DNA of 64,000 nucleotides from NCBI RefSeq assembly GCF_013359945.1, contig NZ_JABWCS010000209.1, positions 62,001 to 126,000 on the forward strand, in the 5' to 3' direction. Every line of letters starts with the position of its first letter. Within the stretch, counting starts at the first letter, position 1. The stretch comes from Paenibacillus agri. GTDB lineage: Bacteria > Bacillota > Bacilli > Paenibacillales > Paenibacillaceae. The translations under genes were made by a program, and so were the position numbers. Of the stretch, positions 25,999 to 34,700 are shown one piece after another. The notes beneath the pieces are model-generated. The model worked only from the letters and a program-made list of their open reading frames with translations. It was not told the origin of the DNA and searched no databases.

Positions 25999-26037
25999 GT
26001 GATAGACTTTATCCGAGTTCGTACGTTGCGCGGCTAA
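25999..26037 (+). CDS. hflX leader peptide (MIDFIRVRTLRG)
   Basis: A short ORF starting at GTG 25999 with a strong GGAGGG at 25987-25992, six bases upstream, encoding M-I-D-F-I-R-V-R-T-L-R-G and a TAA stop. The overlapping GTG at 25997 is followed at once by a stop. Codons 6-8 spell R-V-R, the +X+ pattern at which macrolide-bound ribosomes are known to stall in several Erm leader peptides. Its distal codons pair with sequence just downstream, so a stalled ribosome would change the RNA fold. The good promoter, ribosome binding site and position make it likely to be translated; drug response is inference. Confidence 0.65.
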   Translation: MIDFIRVRTLRG

Positions 26038-26334
26038 TTGAATAGCGCTCAAGCTCTGCCCATGTGCAGAGGACTCAGGATAGGTCTGCCATTTTTAAAG
26101 GTAACCCACAGCCATGGACTGCCCGGAGAAGCTTACCGCTCTTCGGCATTCCGCCTTTAGGAACTCCATAGAAACCCGTGAACACAAGCGTAGCCTGTTA
26201 TCGCAGGGGGAGATGTCATACATCTTTTCTCATGTAAAGGCTATTTGTGTCCTGCATCCTATGGAAGACCAGGTCTCGCAGCGGAAGTACGTCTTCCCTC
26301 GCGTCCTTGTTCTGAAGTCCTCTACAGATACTGT

Positions 26335-26364
26335 AAGCACAGGCAGATAGCCTGTGCTTTTTTT
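26335..26364 (+). terminator. Attenuator terminator upstream of hflX
   Basis: A perfect 10-bp stem, AAGCACAGGC / GCCTGTGCTT, with loop AGATA, ending in seven T residues and lying about 60 bp upstream of the hflX start. Being between the promoter at 25938 and the gene, it would block hflX unless prevented from forming. Confidence 0.9.
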
Positions 26365-26425
26365 ATTTTTCATTTTCGCCAAATTTTTATGTTAACTTTG
26401 GCTAAATAACGGAGGATGATTATAT

Positions 26426-27694
26426 ATGATGGAACCTACTCAACAAACAGCGATCATTGTTGGTGTCCAGCTGCAACAGGACCATAACTTCGCCTATTCT
26501 ATGGAAGAGCTGCGCAATCTGGCAGCTGCATGCAATATCGAGGTTATCGGGGAATTAAGCCAGAAGACCAGCCGGATCAACCCTTCCCATTATCTTGGAA
26601 CGGGTAAAATCGAAGAATTGAAGGCTTTAATGGAAGCAGCGGGTACAGAACTTGTTATTTTCAACGATGAACTGTCCCCTTCCCAAATTCGCAACCTGGA
26701 ATCAACACTGGATCGGGAAGTTATTGACCGGACGATTCTGATCCTCAATATCTTCGCCGAACGGGCCAAAACCAAGGAAGCCCAGCTCCAGGTAGAAGTG
26801 GCCCGGCTGCAATATATGCTCCCCCGCCTATCAGGCCTGCGTGAATCACTGGGACGTCAGGGCGGTGGCGCTGGCATGAAGAACAAAGGTACCGGGGAGA
26901 CAAAGCTTGAACTAGACCGCCGGAGAATTGAGGAGCGCATCACCGCCCTCCAGACTGAGCTTACCCAGCAGGTGTCGCGGCGCCAAATTCAACGCAAGCA
27001 GCGTCACAAGAATGAAGTACCTGTGGTCTGTCTCGTTGGGTACACCAATACCGGTAAATCCAGCTTAATGAATGCTATGGTTGAGACTTACCATCCGGGT
27101 TCCAACAAACAGGTATTCGCGAAGGATATGTTGTTCGCCACCCTGGAGACCTCGGTACGCAGCATCGATTTACCGGATCATAAAACCTTTCTCTTGACGG
27201 ATACGGTAGGATTCGTGAGCCAGCTGCCGCACCATCTGGTCAAAGCCTTCCGCTCCACGCTTGAAGAAGTGACCGAGGCGGATCTGCTAATCCACGTCGT
27301 TGATATTGCTGATTCACAGCACAAGCAACATATGGCAGTGACGGAGGAGACTTTAAAAGCGCTCGGCGCAGACGGGATTCCTGTCCTCTACGCCTACAAT
27401 AAAGCAGATTTGACAGAACTGCCCTATCCACTTGTTGAAGGGGATAACCTTTACTTGTCCGTGAAGCAAAATAAGGGCATTCCTGAATTAACACAGTTGA
27501 TTCGCGATCATGTGTTCAATGACTACATGCAATGCGAGATCCTTGTGCCCTTTGACCAGGGACGTCTAGTCTCTTACTTCAACGAGAACGCTCATGTCCA
27601 ATCCGTCAGCTATGAGGAAAATGGCACCCGGATGATGCTGGAGTGCAAAATAGCAGACTTTGAGAAGTACCGTAACGATTTCATCGAGCTTTAA
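26426..27694 (+). CDS. hflX: GTPase HflX, ribosome-splitting factor
   Basis: A 422-residue GTPase with the HflX N-terminal domain (SHYLGTGKIEELK; LVIFNDELSPSQIRNLE; VIDRTILILNIFAERAKTKEAQLQVEVARLQYMLPRL), a Gly-rich linker (GRQGGGAGMKNKGTGE), and the G domain: G1 GYTNTGKS at residues 205-212, G3 DTVGF, G4 NKAD. HflX binds the 50S subunit and splits stalled 70S ribosomes; some family members give resistance to macrolides and lincosamides. GGAGG at 26411 sets the start at ATG 26426 (or 26429). Regulation is probably by the leader attenuator just upstream. Confidence 0.95.
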   Translation: MMEPTQQTAIIVGVQLQQDHNFAYSMEELRNLAAACNIEVIGELSQKTSRINPSHYLGTGKIEELKALMEAAGTELVIFNDELSPSQIRNLESTLDREVIDRTILILNIFAERAKTKEAQLQVEVARLQYMLPRLSGLRESLGRQGGGAGMKNKGTGETKLELDRRRIEERITALQTELTQQVSRRQIQRKQRHKNEVPVVCLVGYTNTGKSSLMNAMVETYHPGSNKQVFAKDMLFATLETSVRSIDLPDHKTFLLTDTVGFVSQLPHHLVKAFRSTLEEVTEADLLIHVVDIADSQHKQHMAVTEETLKALGADGIPVLYAYNKADLTELPYPLVEGDNLYLSVKQNKGIPELTQLIRDHVFNDYMQCEILVPFDQGRLVSYFNENAHVQSVSYEENGTRMMLECKIADFEKYRNDFIEL

Positions 27695-27786
27695 ACGATC
27701 TGAAAAACAAGAAAACCTCGACCTCTGCACAGGATTGGGGTGGGGGACTGCTTGTCTTTCTGAGAACTCCTAAAAGGCAAATATAT

Positions 27787-27830
27787 ACCGGCCTGCACGC
27801 GTCCATGACGTAGTGTAGCGCCGGTTTTTT
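27787..27830. terminator. Terminator between hflX and tgl
   Basis: ACCGGC / GCCGGT with an inner CTGCAC/GTGTAG pairing and a six-T run on the plus strand; A-run/T-run symmetry suggests it also works for the convergent tgl gene. Confidence 0.85.
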
Positions 27831-27871
27831 CACGCTTTGTAAGCCTGCTAAAGGTTCAGAAATCATCCATA

Positions 27872-28726
27872 TTATATCGATGTAGTCGAGAGGTCTGCTT
27901 TTTTATACGTATAAATATAATGATGCCCCCCAATTCTGGCGATGACCGCCAGGTCTGAAGCTCTGACTACGGAAAACGAGCGGCTTCGTCCCTCCGATAA
28001 TTTCCGCAAATACTCAAAATCAGGATGAAATGTCTCATCCAAGAGATATGCAGACGTTGTGCTTCCCGGTACCCTCTCCTCATTCAGCGCAGTAATGATG
28101 CCCGCCCCGGAGCTTATACCGATGCCGTGACCAAAATATTCCCCATTCCCCAGGACGATAACATTCTCACCCTGCCATTCGGGTTTGTTCGGATCATGGT
28201 CGGGATTCTTGAAATACTGCACATCGCCAGGATAGGCTTCCAGATTGTTATTAATAGTAGTAAGCTGCAGATCGCTATCATAATGCCAGTCATATAGTAG
28301 CAGATCATTGAAATAGGAGTTGAATACAGCCGGGCCCAGCGTATCCAACACACCCTTGTATAAAACCACTACTGTTGCCGTGGCGCATTCAAATGCATAA
28401 AGATAACCGTTACGAAAAATGTCGTTGATCCCATCGGATGGCTGAACCCCGCTTCTCAGCTGTAGCCCGCCTTTGCTGGTCCGGGTCCAATAATTCGGAT
28501 TACCCCGGGTAGTCTCAAAAGAGGCAAATTCTGCTCCGCTGGCATCCAGTGCCCTTGCCGCATTCACAATGTGCTTTCTTGTATTCAGCTCGAATTCCAG
28601 CGCCGCCGGACTTTCATACACATAGTTCTCCGGGCTCCTCTGTTTCTCCGCTACAATCTCCCGCTCTACCCCGGTCAAGCCTGACATGTTAATTCCGTTG
28701 ATGTCGCCATTCAAGAACGTAATCAC
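27872..28726 (-). CDS. tgl: Spore coat protein-glutamine gamma-glutamyltransferase
   Basis: About 284 residues. It follows the B. subtilis Tgl sequence closely: RKHIVNAARALDASGAEFASF, NPNYWTRTSKGGLQL, the catalytic Cys in NGYLYAFECATATVVV (about residue 114), LLYDWHYDSDLQL, YFKNPDHDPNKPEWQGENVIVLG and YFGHGIGI, ending with a longer tail. The enzyme cross-links coat proteins in the mother cell late in sporulation. The open frame reaches an ATG at 28741, but the GGGAGG inside that extension places the ribosome on GTG 28726, giving the short N terminus of the family. Its presence supports an endospore former. Confidence 0.92.
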   Translation of the reverse strand: MITFLNGDINGINMSGLTGVEREIVAEKQRSPENYVYESPAALEFELNTRKHIVNAARALDASGAEFASFETTRGNPNYWTRTSKGGLQLRSGVQPSDGINDIFRNGYLYAFECATATVVVLYKGVLDTLGPAVFNSYFNDLLLYDWHYDSDLQLTTINNNLEAYPGDVQYFKNPDHDPNKPEWQGENVIVLGNGEYFGHGIGISSGAGIITALNEERVPGSTTSAYLLDETFHPDFEYLRKLSEGRSRSFSVVRASDLAVIARIGGHHYIYTYKKADLSTTSI

Positions 28727-28796
28727 TGCCGTACCTCCCATGAAACTTTATTCTCTTAATATGGGTTATTGTACGTTGCAACTCCTGTGGATGTGC

Positions 28797-28845
28797 AAAA
28801 CAACCCTCCAGTACCGCTGCACATGTGCAGGAACTGGAGGGTTGT
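28797..28845 (-). terminator. Terminator of the symporter gene
   Basis: ACAACCCTCCAGT and ACTGGAGGGTTGT pair over 13 bp, with an inner TGCACATGTGCA palindrome. On the minus strand the stem runs into TTTT, ending transcription from the symporter before tgl. Confidence 0.88.
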
Positions 28846-28871
28846 AGTGTTATTTTTAATATTAGGTTAAA

Positions 28872-30239
28872 TTATGCCGTACCAAGTGCGATCTCATCGT
28901 CTTCGTTATCCGAATTGAAGGCTTCACGGTCGAATTCACCTTCTGAATTAGCAACTAACAGAGCTGTAACCGTAGTTCCTGTCGCATTCACGGCAGTACG
29001 TCCCATATCGATGAGAGCTTCTACACCGGCCACAATAGCGATACCTTCAAGCGGCAAGCCTAGCGCAGTTAATACAACTGTAGTAGAGATTACCGCTGGA
29101 CCTGGAACTCCAGCTACACCAATAGAAGAAATAATACTAACAAGTACGAGAACGATGTAGTCTGTTACGGTCAAATTGATCCCAAATACTTGAGCAGTGA
29201 ACACCGCCACAATTGCCGGCCAGATGCCGCCGCAGGCGTTGAAGTTCACAGAAGCGCCAAGCGGAGCGATAAAGCTCGCAATACGCGGCGAGACATGCAA
29301 TCTCTTAGTGATGACTTCCAGATTGACTGGAAGCGTAGCATAGCTGCTGCGGGTGGTGAATGCTACAGCGATGGTCGGATAGATTTTGCGGAAGAACTTA
29401 ATTGGATTGACCTTGGCTACGAAGAATACCAGGCCACCGAAGATGAGCACAAAATGGATGATCATGGCTACATAGGAGGTAATAATAACACTTCCTAGCT
29501 CCTGCAAGGTCTCCCATCCGTAACGCGCCGTAATCGCGGCAATGAGTGCGAACACGCCATATGGCGTTAAGCGGATAATGAATTTGACGACTTGGTGTAG
29601 AATCAAGGTCAGAGATTCGATCAGATCACGTACAGGCTTTACTGCCTCTGGCTTTTTAGAGCCAATCTTGATAATTGCCACTGCCAGGAAAACTGCGAAG
29701 ATAAGCAGTGGAACCACTTTGCCAGTCGCCGCTTCATTAACCGGGTTAGAAGGTACGAGGTCGAGAATGACCTGCGAGAAGGTCGGAATCTCACGGGCAG
29801 TGAAGTCCGCCGGCACCTCCTGCTGAATACCTTGACCAGGATTGAAGAGCAGGGCTACTGTCAGTCCTATAATAGAAGCGATTCCCGTTGTCCCCAGGAA
29901 CCAGGCAAAGGTCTTGATACCAACTTTACGCAGATACTCCAGGTTGGTCAGAGACGCGATGCTGTTCAATACGAGAACGAAGACCAGGGGAATAACGAGC
30001 ATGCGGATCAAACTTACATAAATGCTGCCAAAGGTGCTAATTGCCTTGGTCTCAAATTCCAGCTTTTGAAAAAGAATCCCAACTACAAGTCCGATTAACA
30101 AACCGATAATGACTCGGGTACCAAACCCTACCCGCTTGCGTGCCAACAGAAATAAAATTCCAAAGACAACGATAGAAACTACAAATCCGTACCAGTTTGT
30201 TTGAATCGCCGAGAGTAGATTATTGTCTATATTCTTCAT
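28872..30239 (-). CDS. Dicarboxylate/amino acid:cation symporter (DAACS)
   Basis: About 455 residues with eight predicted helices and two re-entrant hairpins. Family signatures: SLIRMLVIPLVFVLVLNSIASL, the serine-rich motif TRSSYATLPVNLEV (usually RSSSATLP), GASVNFNACGGIWPAIVAVF in place of GATINMDGTA, and VPGPAVISTTVVLTALGLPLEG. The altered NFNACG motif resembles TcyP-type cystine importers more than glutamate or C4-dicarboxylate carriers, so cystine or another amino acid is likely. A frame extension to 30305 lacks a ribosome binding site; ATG 30239 follows GGGAGGG by 11 bases. An acidic C-terminal tail (SDNEDDEIALGTA) is cytoplasmic. Confidence 0.87.
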   Translation of the reverse strand: MKNIDNNLLSAIQTNWYGFVVSIVVFGILFLLARKRVGFGTRVIIGLLIGLVVGILFQKLEFETKAISTFGSIYVSLIRMLVIPLVFVLVLNSIASLTNLEYLRKVGIKTFAWFLGTTGIASIIGLTVALLFNPGQGIQQEVPADFTAREIPTFSQVILDLVPSNPVNEAATGKVVPLLIFAVFLAVAIIKIGSKKPEAVKPVRDLIESLTLILHQVVKFIIRLTPYGVFALIAAITARYGWETLQELGSVIITSYVAMIIHFVLIFGGLVFFVAKVNPIKFFRKIYPTIAVAFTTRSSYATLPVNLEVITKRLHVSPRIASFIAPLGASVNFNACGGIWPAIVAVFTAQVFGINLTVTDYIVLVLVSIISSIGVAGVPGPAVISTTVVLTALGLPLEGIAIVAGVEALIDMGRTAVNATGTTVTALLVANSEGEFDREAFNSDNEDDEIALGTA

Positions 30240-30381
30240 TCTTTCTAAAACCCTCCCAATACCCCACTTATTTGATATGAATAATGATAAATAATGTATA
30301 TACAAAACCTATGAATGTCAATGTAATTATATGTTAATTTCATTTAATTCCGATAATTTCGGTATGAAAAATAAATATTGA

Positions 30382-30411
30382 TTGACAACTACTTTCGCCA
30401 TTGAATAATAT
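30382..30411 (+). promoter_or_regulatory. Promoter of the surface-protein leader
   Basis: TTGACA (30382-30387) and TAATAT (30406-30411) with an 18-bp spacer, a good housekeeping promoter. Predicted start about 30418, which puts both duplicated hairpin elements inside the transcribed leader. Confidence 0.75.
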
Positions 30412-30461
30412 TAAAAACATCACACGATGCATGCATCATTTGCTGGATCACCAAAGGGATA

Positions 30462-30532
30462 GAATCAACTGGACAGCCAGAGATTCGAGTTAGAGCGCTA
30501 GGTTTGCGTTCTCTTGAGTCTCTGGTTTTTTT
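30462..30532 (+). promoter_or_regulatory. Attenuator element, copy 1
   Basis: Two exclusive structures. Hairpin A: GAATC (30462-30466) and CTGG (30469-30472) pair with CCAG (30477-30480) and GATTC (30482-30486) around loop ACAG. Terminator B: CCAGAGATTC (30477-30486) pairs with GAGTCTCTGG (30516-30525) enclosing an AGAGCGC/GCGTTCT stem, then seven T's. Because CCAG and GATTC belong to both, A prevents B. This is the logic of an antitermination switch; ligand or protein unknown. Confidence 0.6.
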
Positions 30533-30603
30533 ATTGGCGCAAAAGGGAGGGATGAAGACTTCAGCCGAGCAATCCAGCATGAGCATACATAACTAGCGGA
30601 GGA

Positions 30604-30675
30604 CTGAGTCTACTGGACAGCCAGAAATTCAGCGGGTGATGTCATAGCACCACCTGCCTGAGTCTCTTGTTGTTT
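30604..30675 (+). promoter_or_regulatory. Attenuator element, copy 2
   Basis: A second copy of the 14-mer ACTGGACAGCCAGA lies at 30612-30625, exactly 144 bp after copy 1, again inside a hairpin (CTGAGT / ATTCAG flanking CTGG-ACAG-CCAG). A variable stem (AGCGGGTG / CACCACCTGC) and GAGTCTCTTG (30660-30669) follow, mirroring copy 1, but the terminator stem is degenerate and the T-run is broken (TTGTTT). Confidence 0.55.
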
Positions 30676-30839
30676 CCGCTGGAACCAAGCTTGCAGAAAT
30701 GAATATTCATGTAACACGCAGGACATGTTGTAAAGCCCCGACTGTATCCGCAAAACGCACTACAAATAAGCCCGAAGGCGACAGGCTTAGCCGCCTTGTC
30801 TGCCTGGTCCAGGGCGCAAAGAAAAGGATGATTACTCTT

Positions 30840-31649
30840 ATGAAAAAGCTCACTATTTCGATCGTTACTGCTGCTGTAGTCTTCTCTGCTTTGACTTATG
30901 CTGCCGTATCGGCCAATCAGAAAAAACCGGAGGCTGCGCCGGCACAAAACAATACCGCTGCTGCTACTACTGACACCGCTTCCGCCGCAGGCACACAGAC
31001 AGCTGTGCAGACTGTAGCCGAGACCGTTCAACCGGAAGCAACCACTGCACCTGCTGCAGAAACCGTGCAGGCTGAGGCCACTGCCGCGCCTGCCGATCAA
31101 GCCGCCGCTGTGACAACTGCTCAGCAGCCGCAAGCGACAGAAGCACCTGCGCAAGCCGAAGCCGCACAGGTGAAGACAGCTTCCGCACCAGCTGCCGAAG
31201 CTCCAACCGTGAACACCGCCGCTGCCAAAGTAGCTGCGCCGGCACAAGCCGCTGCTGCACCAGCCGCACAAACAGCACCGGCACAGCCGCAAGCAACCAC
31301 TGCACCGGCAGCCGCAGCAGCGCCCGTGGTCTCCAAGACTACACCGGCAGCTACCCCTGCTCCAGCAGTGAAAGCCGCCCAACCAACGGCAGTACCAGCA
31401 CAAGCTCCAGTTGCCGAAGCTAAAGCTACTGCTGCACCGGAGCCTACAGCCGCTCCGGCCAAGAAGATCACCTTCTCAACGACCGAAGTGGTGAAGGCCA
31501 AAGCTACCGCTGCGCCTGCGGCGGAGCCCGCTCATTCCAAATCAAGCGCTTCTGCCCCAACAGAGAGTGTGCAAGCTCCGGCACCTGCCTCTGACCCGGC
31601 ACCAGCACCAGCACCTGCTCCGTCATCTGACGAAGAAGTATGCCCTTGA
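30840..31649 (+). CDS. Secreted Ala/Pro/Thr-rich low-complexity protein
   Basis: About 269 residues. The N terminus MKKLTISIVTAAVVFSALTYAAVSA is a signal peptide. The rest is almost entirely Ala, Pro, Thr, Gln, Glu and Val in irregular repeats (for example QATEAPAQAEAAQ), likely an extended cell-wall-spanning or glycosylated stalk, ending SSDEEVCP with a single cysteine two residues from the stop. The frame is open from ATG 30699, but that stretch reads as leader RNA; ATG 30840 (or 30828) after AAAAGG starts the signal peptide. The next gene, 78 bp on, encodes an SLH protein with thioredoxin-like domains, so the two probably act together at the surface. Confidence 0.7.
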   Translation: MKKLTISIVTAAVVFSALTYAAVSANQKKPEAAPAQNNTAAATTDTASAAGTQTAVQTVAETVQPEATTAPAAETVQAEATAAPADQAAAVTTAQQPQATEAPAQAEAAQVKTASAPAAEAPTVNTAAAKVAAPAQAAAAPAAQTAPAQPQATTAPAAAAAPVVSKTTPAATPAPAVKAAQPTAVPAQAPVAEAKATAAPEPTAAPAKKITFSTTEVVKAKATAAPAAEPAHSKSSASAPTESVQAPAPASDPAPAPAPAPSSDEEVCP

Positions 31650-31727
31650 TTACTGCATCATCGCTGCTGAGCTAAAACCCAGCCAACTATATTTTCAGAA
31701 AAAGACAGAAATCGAGGTGCAAATTTA

Positions 31728-34700
31728 ATGACTATCAAGTTCAAGCCCAAAAAAATTGTGAGTCTGCTGCTGGCAGCCTCTCTGGCGGTCCTGCCTCTTC
31801 AGGCAGGCCGGGCAGCAGCGGCTGCTGAAACAACCGTTTCTACAGCTGCTACTCCGCTATCTACTTTTGATTATTTCAGCAAGGTGTACCCGAAACTGAA
31901 TGATCCGAACCATGTCTATAAAACAGCAACTTACGAGGACATTGTTCACTTGTTTGAAAGCCAAGGCACGTATGCCGTTCTGGTAGGCGGCGCATGGGAT
32001 GAGAACACACAAGCAGATATCGGCTTTATCAATGAAGTTGCCAAGGATTACGGCATTTCTACCATTTATAATTTCGATACCAAGCTGGATGGCGATACAC
32101 TGCAAATCGCAGATACCAATAACAAGTTCGCGTACAAATACGTAGACCTGGTTAACAAGTATCTGACGAACCTGAATATTTACGACAAGAACGATCCAGC
32201 ACACAACGTGAGCTACACAGCCAAAGACGGCAGCACGGTCACGGCTAACAAAATCGAAGCTCCGTTCCTCTTTGTCTACAACAAGGACAACAAGGATGCC
32301 CTAGGCAACAGTGCTCCAATTGTCTCTTCCCTTAAAGACAGCAAATCCTGGTCACAGTTCCTGACGAACGAAACCCTAGATCAAACCAAGGTCGATGCCT
32401 ATAAAGCGGATGTTCGATCCGTATTCGCCAAAGCTGTGAAATACGACACGATCAATGAATCGGAGTATATCAAAGCTGCATTTAACAAGAACTATGAAGG
32501 AGAGAATCCGGGCAAGCCAACGATCTTTACCCAGGCTGACGGCGATCTCGTCTATGAACATGTTACCTATCATCAATTAAAAGAAATCTTGTCCAGCGAC
32601 GGCAACTATGCCATCCTGTTCGGGGGTTCCTGGTGCCCTAATACTCAGGCGGTTATCAAATACATTAACGAACAAGCCAAAAAGAAGAACATCAATAAAA
32701 TATACCTGTGGGATACAAAGCTTGATTCCGGTGTGACGGTAGGCGTGCCGAACAACAATAGCGGCAATTCTATCAAGGATGGAAATCCGCACACCAACGA
32801 TGAGCTCCAGGTCCGGACCACCGACCACCCATATGCCAAGCTGTATGTGGACCTAGTCAAAGAATATTTGACCAATATCAAGACACAAAACAACACGGCT
32901 GAAAAACCTACCACAATCAGTTATTTGGATCAAAACAATACTCGAATTTTCGGAGATCGCCTGCAAGTTCCGTATCTCTTCACCTATAACAAAACCAATA
33001 AGGATGACAGCGGGCAACCAGCACCCATTCTCGGACACATCGAATTGATGTACTCCTGGACAAATATCCAGCCCGACTTTGTCAGCAACGGTTACGCCGA
33101 TGGTGCAAGATACAATTTCTACCTGAACGCGCTGGATAAGCTGTTCTCCAGACTGGAAGCCACTCCAACCGAACTGACCGCCGTAGCGCCAACTTCGGCT
33201 ACCGTTAACGACGGACAGATTACAGGCGTTCTGAACAAATCGCTGGAGTACAAACGCGCCGATGAGCCTGACTACAAACCAGTATCCGGCGAAGCCATTA
33301 CCGGGCTGGCACCAGGCACCTATCAGGTAAGATATGCTGCCAAGTTCGGTTATCAAGGCCCAACCGTTCCGGCAGGAGCTTCTGCAATTCCGTATAAACC
33401 GGGTCAAGCCACCGAAATTGTTGTTCCGGTCTTTACACACCAGCAAGCAGCACCGACTGGACTGATCGGCGTGGCTCCTACTACACCTGCCAACGATGAT
33501 GGGCAGATTACAGGAACCAATTCAGCCCTGGAATACAGACCAGCCGCTGCAGCTGATTACATTCCAGTAAACGGCGAAGCTATCACAGGACTTGTACCTG
33601 GCTTCTACGATGTTCGCTATGCCGCCAAGGAAGGCTACAGCGCCAGCCCTGTAACTCGCGTTGAGGTACCTGCATACGGCGAGCAAGCGGCACCAACCGG
33701 ACTGGCAGGTATTGCTCCTACTTCACCTGCGAATAACGATGGACGTATCACCGGTACGACGCCTGCATTGGAATACAAACTGGCGGGTGTAACCGATTAT
33801 GTCTATGCTACAGATGTCGAAATTACAGGACTTGTACCTGGTACTTATAACGTCAGATTCGCAGCCAAGGAAGGCTTCAAAGCGGGCAGAGCAGCCGATG
33901 TAATCGTGCCAGCCTATACCGCAGAGCAAGCAGCGCCAACCGGTCTCACCGGTATCGCCCCTACTTCATCTGCCAATAATGACGGACGTATCACCGGCAC
34001 AACACCAGCACTGGAATATAAACTGTCCACTGTTACCAATTACGTATACGCCACAGATGTTGAAATTACAGGACTTGTGCCTGGTACTTATAACGTGCGA
34101 TATGCTGCAAAAGAGGGCTACAAAGAAAGCCCTGTAACTGATGTAGTCGTACCGGAGTACAAAGCACCTACTGGTGGCACAGATCCCGGTCCATCAACTG
34201 GCAGCAACTCTCCTGCACCAACTCCGGTTAGCAGCCCGGCACCTACTGCCAGTGCGGCACCAGTTACTAGTGCTCAAGGAAATACAATCATCGCTTCTAA
34301 AACAGCGGTTGCTACTACCGATGAATCTACAGGTGTTACCACAGCTTCCATCACAGCAGCTGATGTAGCGGAGCTTGTAGAGAGTGCTAAAAAAGCAGAA
34401 GCCGAAGGAAAAACAGCACTTCTAGAAATTAAGGTTGAGACTACTGCTAAGACTCAAACCGCTGAGCTTACCATTCCAAGAAGCGCATTCAATGCAGTTG
34501 CTTCTGGTACAAAAGCTCAGGTTAAAATCAACTATGCCAACGTGGGAACGATCACCTTGGATGCCAAAGCAATCGCTAATATTAGTGGAGCTAAAGATGA
34601 GGGCGATATCCATATTCGGATTGCCAAGGTTTCACTCACCGACGAAGGTAAAGAGGTCCTTGGTGATAGACCTGTCTACGATCTGACTGTCAAAGCAGGA

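Larger units (their letters stand above)
25973..26425 (+). ncRNA. hflX leader RNA with peptide-controlled attenuator
   Basis: The leader holds a 12-codon ORF (25999-26037), a GCGC/GCGC pairing between the end of that ORF and 26045-26048, a CTCTGC/GCAGAG hairpin (26054-26071), a structured middle and a terminator (26335-26364). The terminator's left arm contains ACAGGC (26339-26344), which could instead pair with GCCTGT at 26193-26198, a possible antiterminator. A 78-codon frame at 26114-26350 runs through the terminator, has no ribosome binding site and is rejected as a gene. In Listeria, hflX-type resistance genes are induced by ribosome-targeting antibiotics through such attenuation. The mechanism here is inferred. 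Confidence 0.65.
30240..30839 (+). other. Gene-free leader region of the surface-protein block
   Basis: A 600-bp region without a supported long gene. It holds the symporter 5' end, the promoter at 30382-30411, two related antiterminator/terminator-like elements, a possible short ORF at 30551-30595 (GGGAGGG directly abuts its ATG, so doubtful), and smaller hairpins such as GACAGGC/GCCTTGTC at about 30779-30800. No riboswitch class that I know fits. Confidence 0.6.

Noticed and set aside
25861..26100. 6S, SRP or RNase P RNA gene in the region before hflX
   Set aside because: None of the conserved sequence blocks of these RNAs is visible; the promoter, short ORF and terminator explain the region better as an attenuator.
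26114..26350. 78-codon frame in the hflX leader
   Set aside because: No ribosome binding site, runs through the terminator hairpin, and its sequence has no protein-like features; better explained as leader RNA.
30699..30839. N-terminal extension of the Ala/Pro/Thr-rich protein
   Set aside because: The extension is Cys/Arg-rich, lacks a start signal and would bury the signal peptide; ATG 30840 is preferred.
30466..30839. Known riboswitch (cobalamin, c-di-GMP, c-di-AMP or T-box) in the surface-protein leader
   Set aside because: Some fragments looked suggestive (for example GGGCGCAAAG), but the conserved cores and spacing of these classes are not present.
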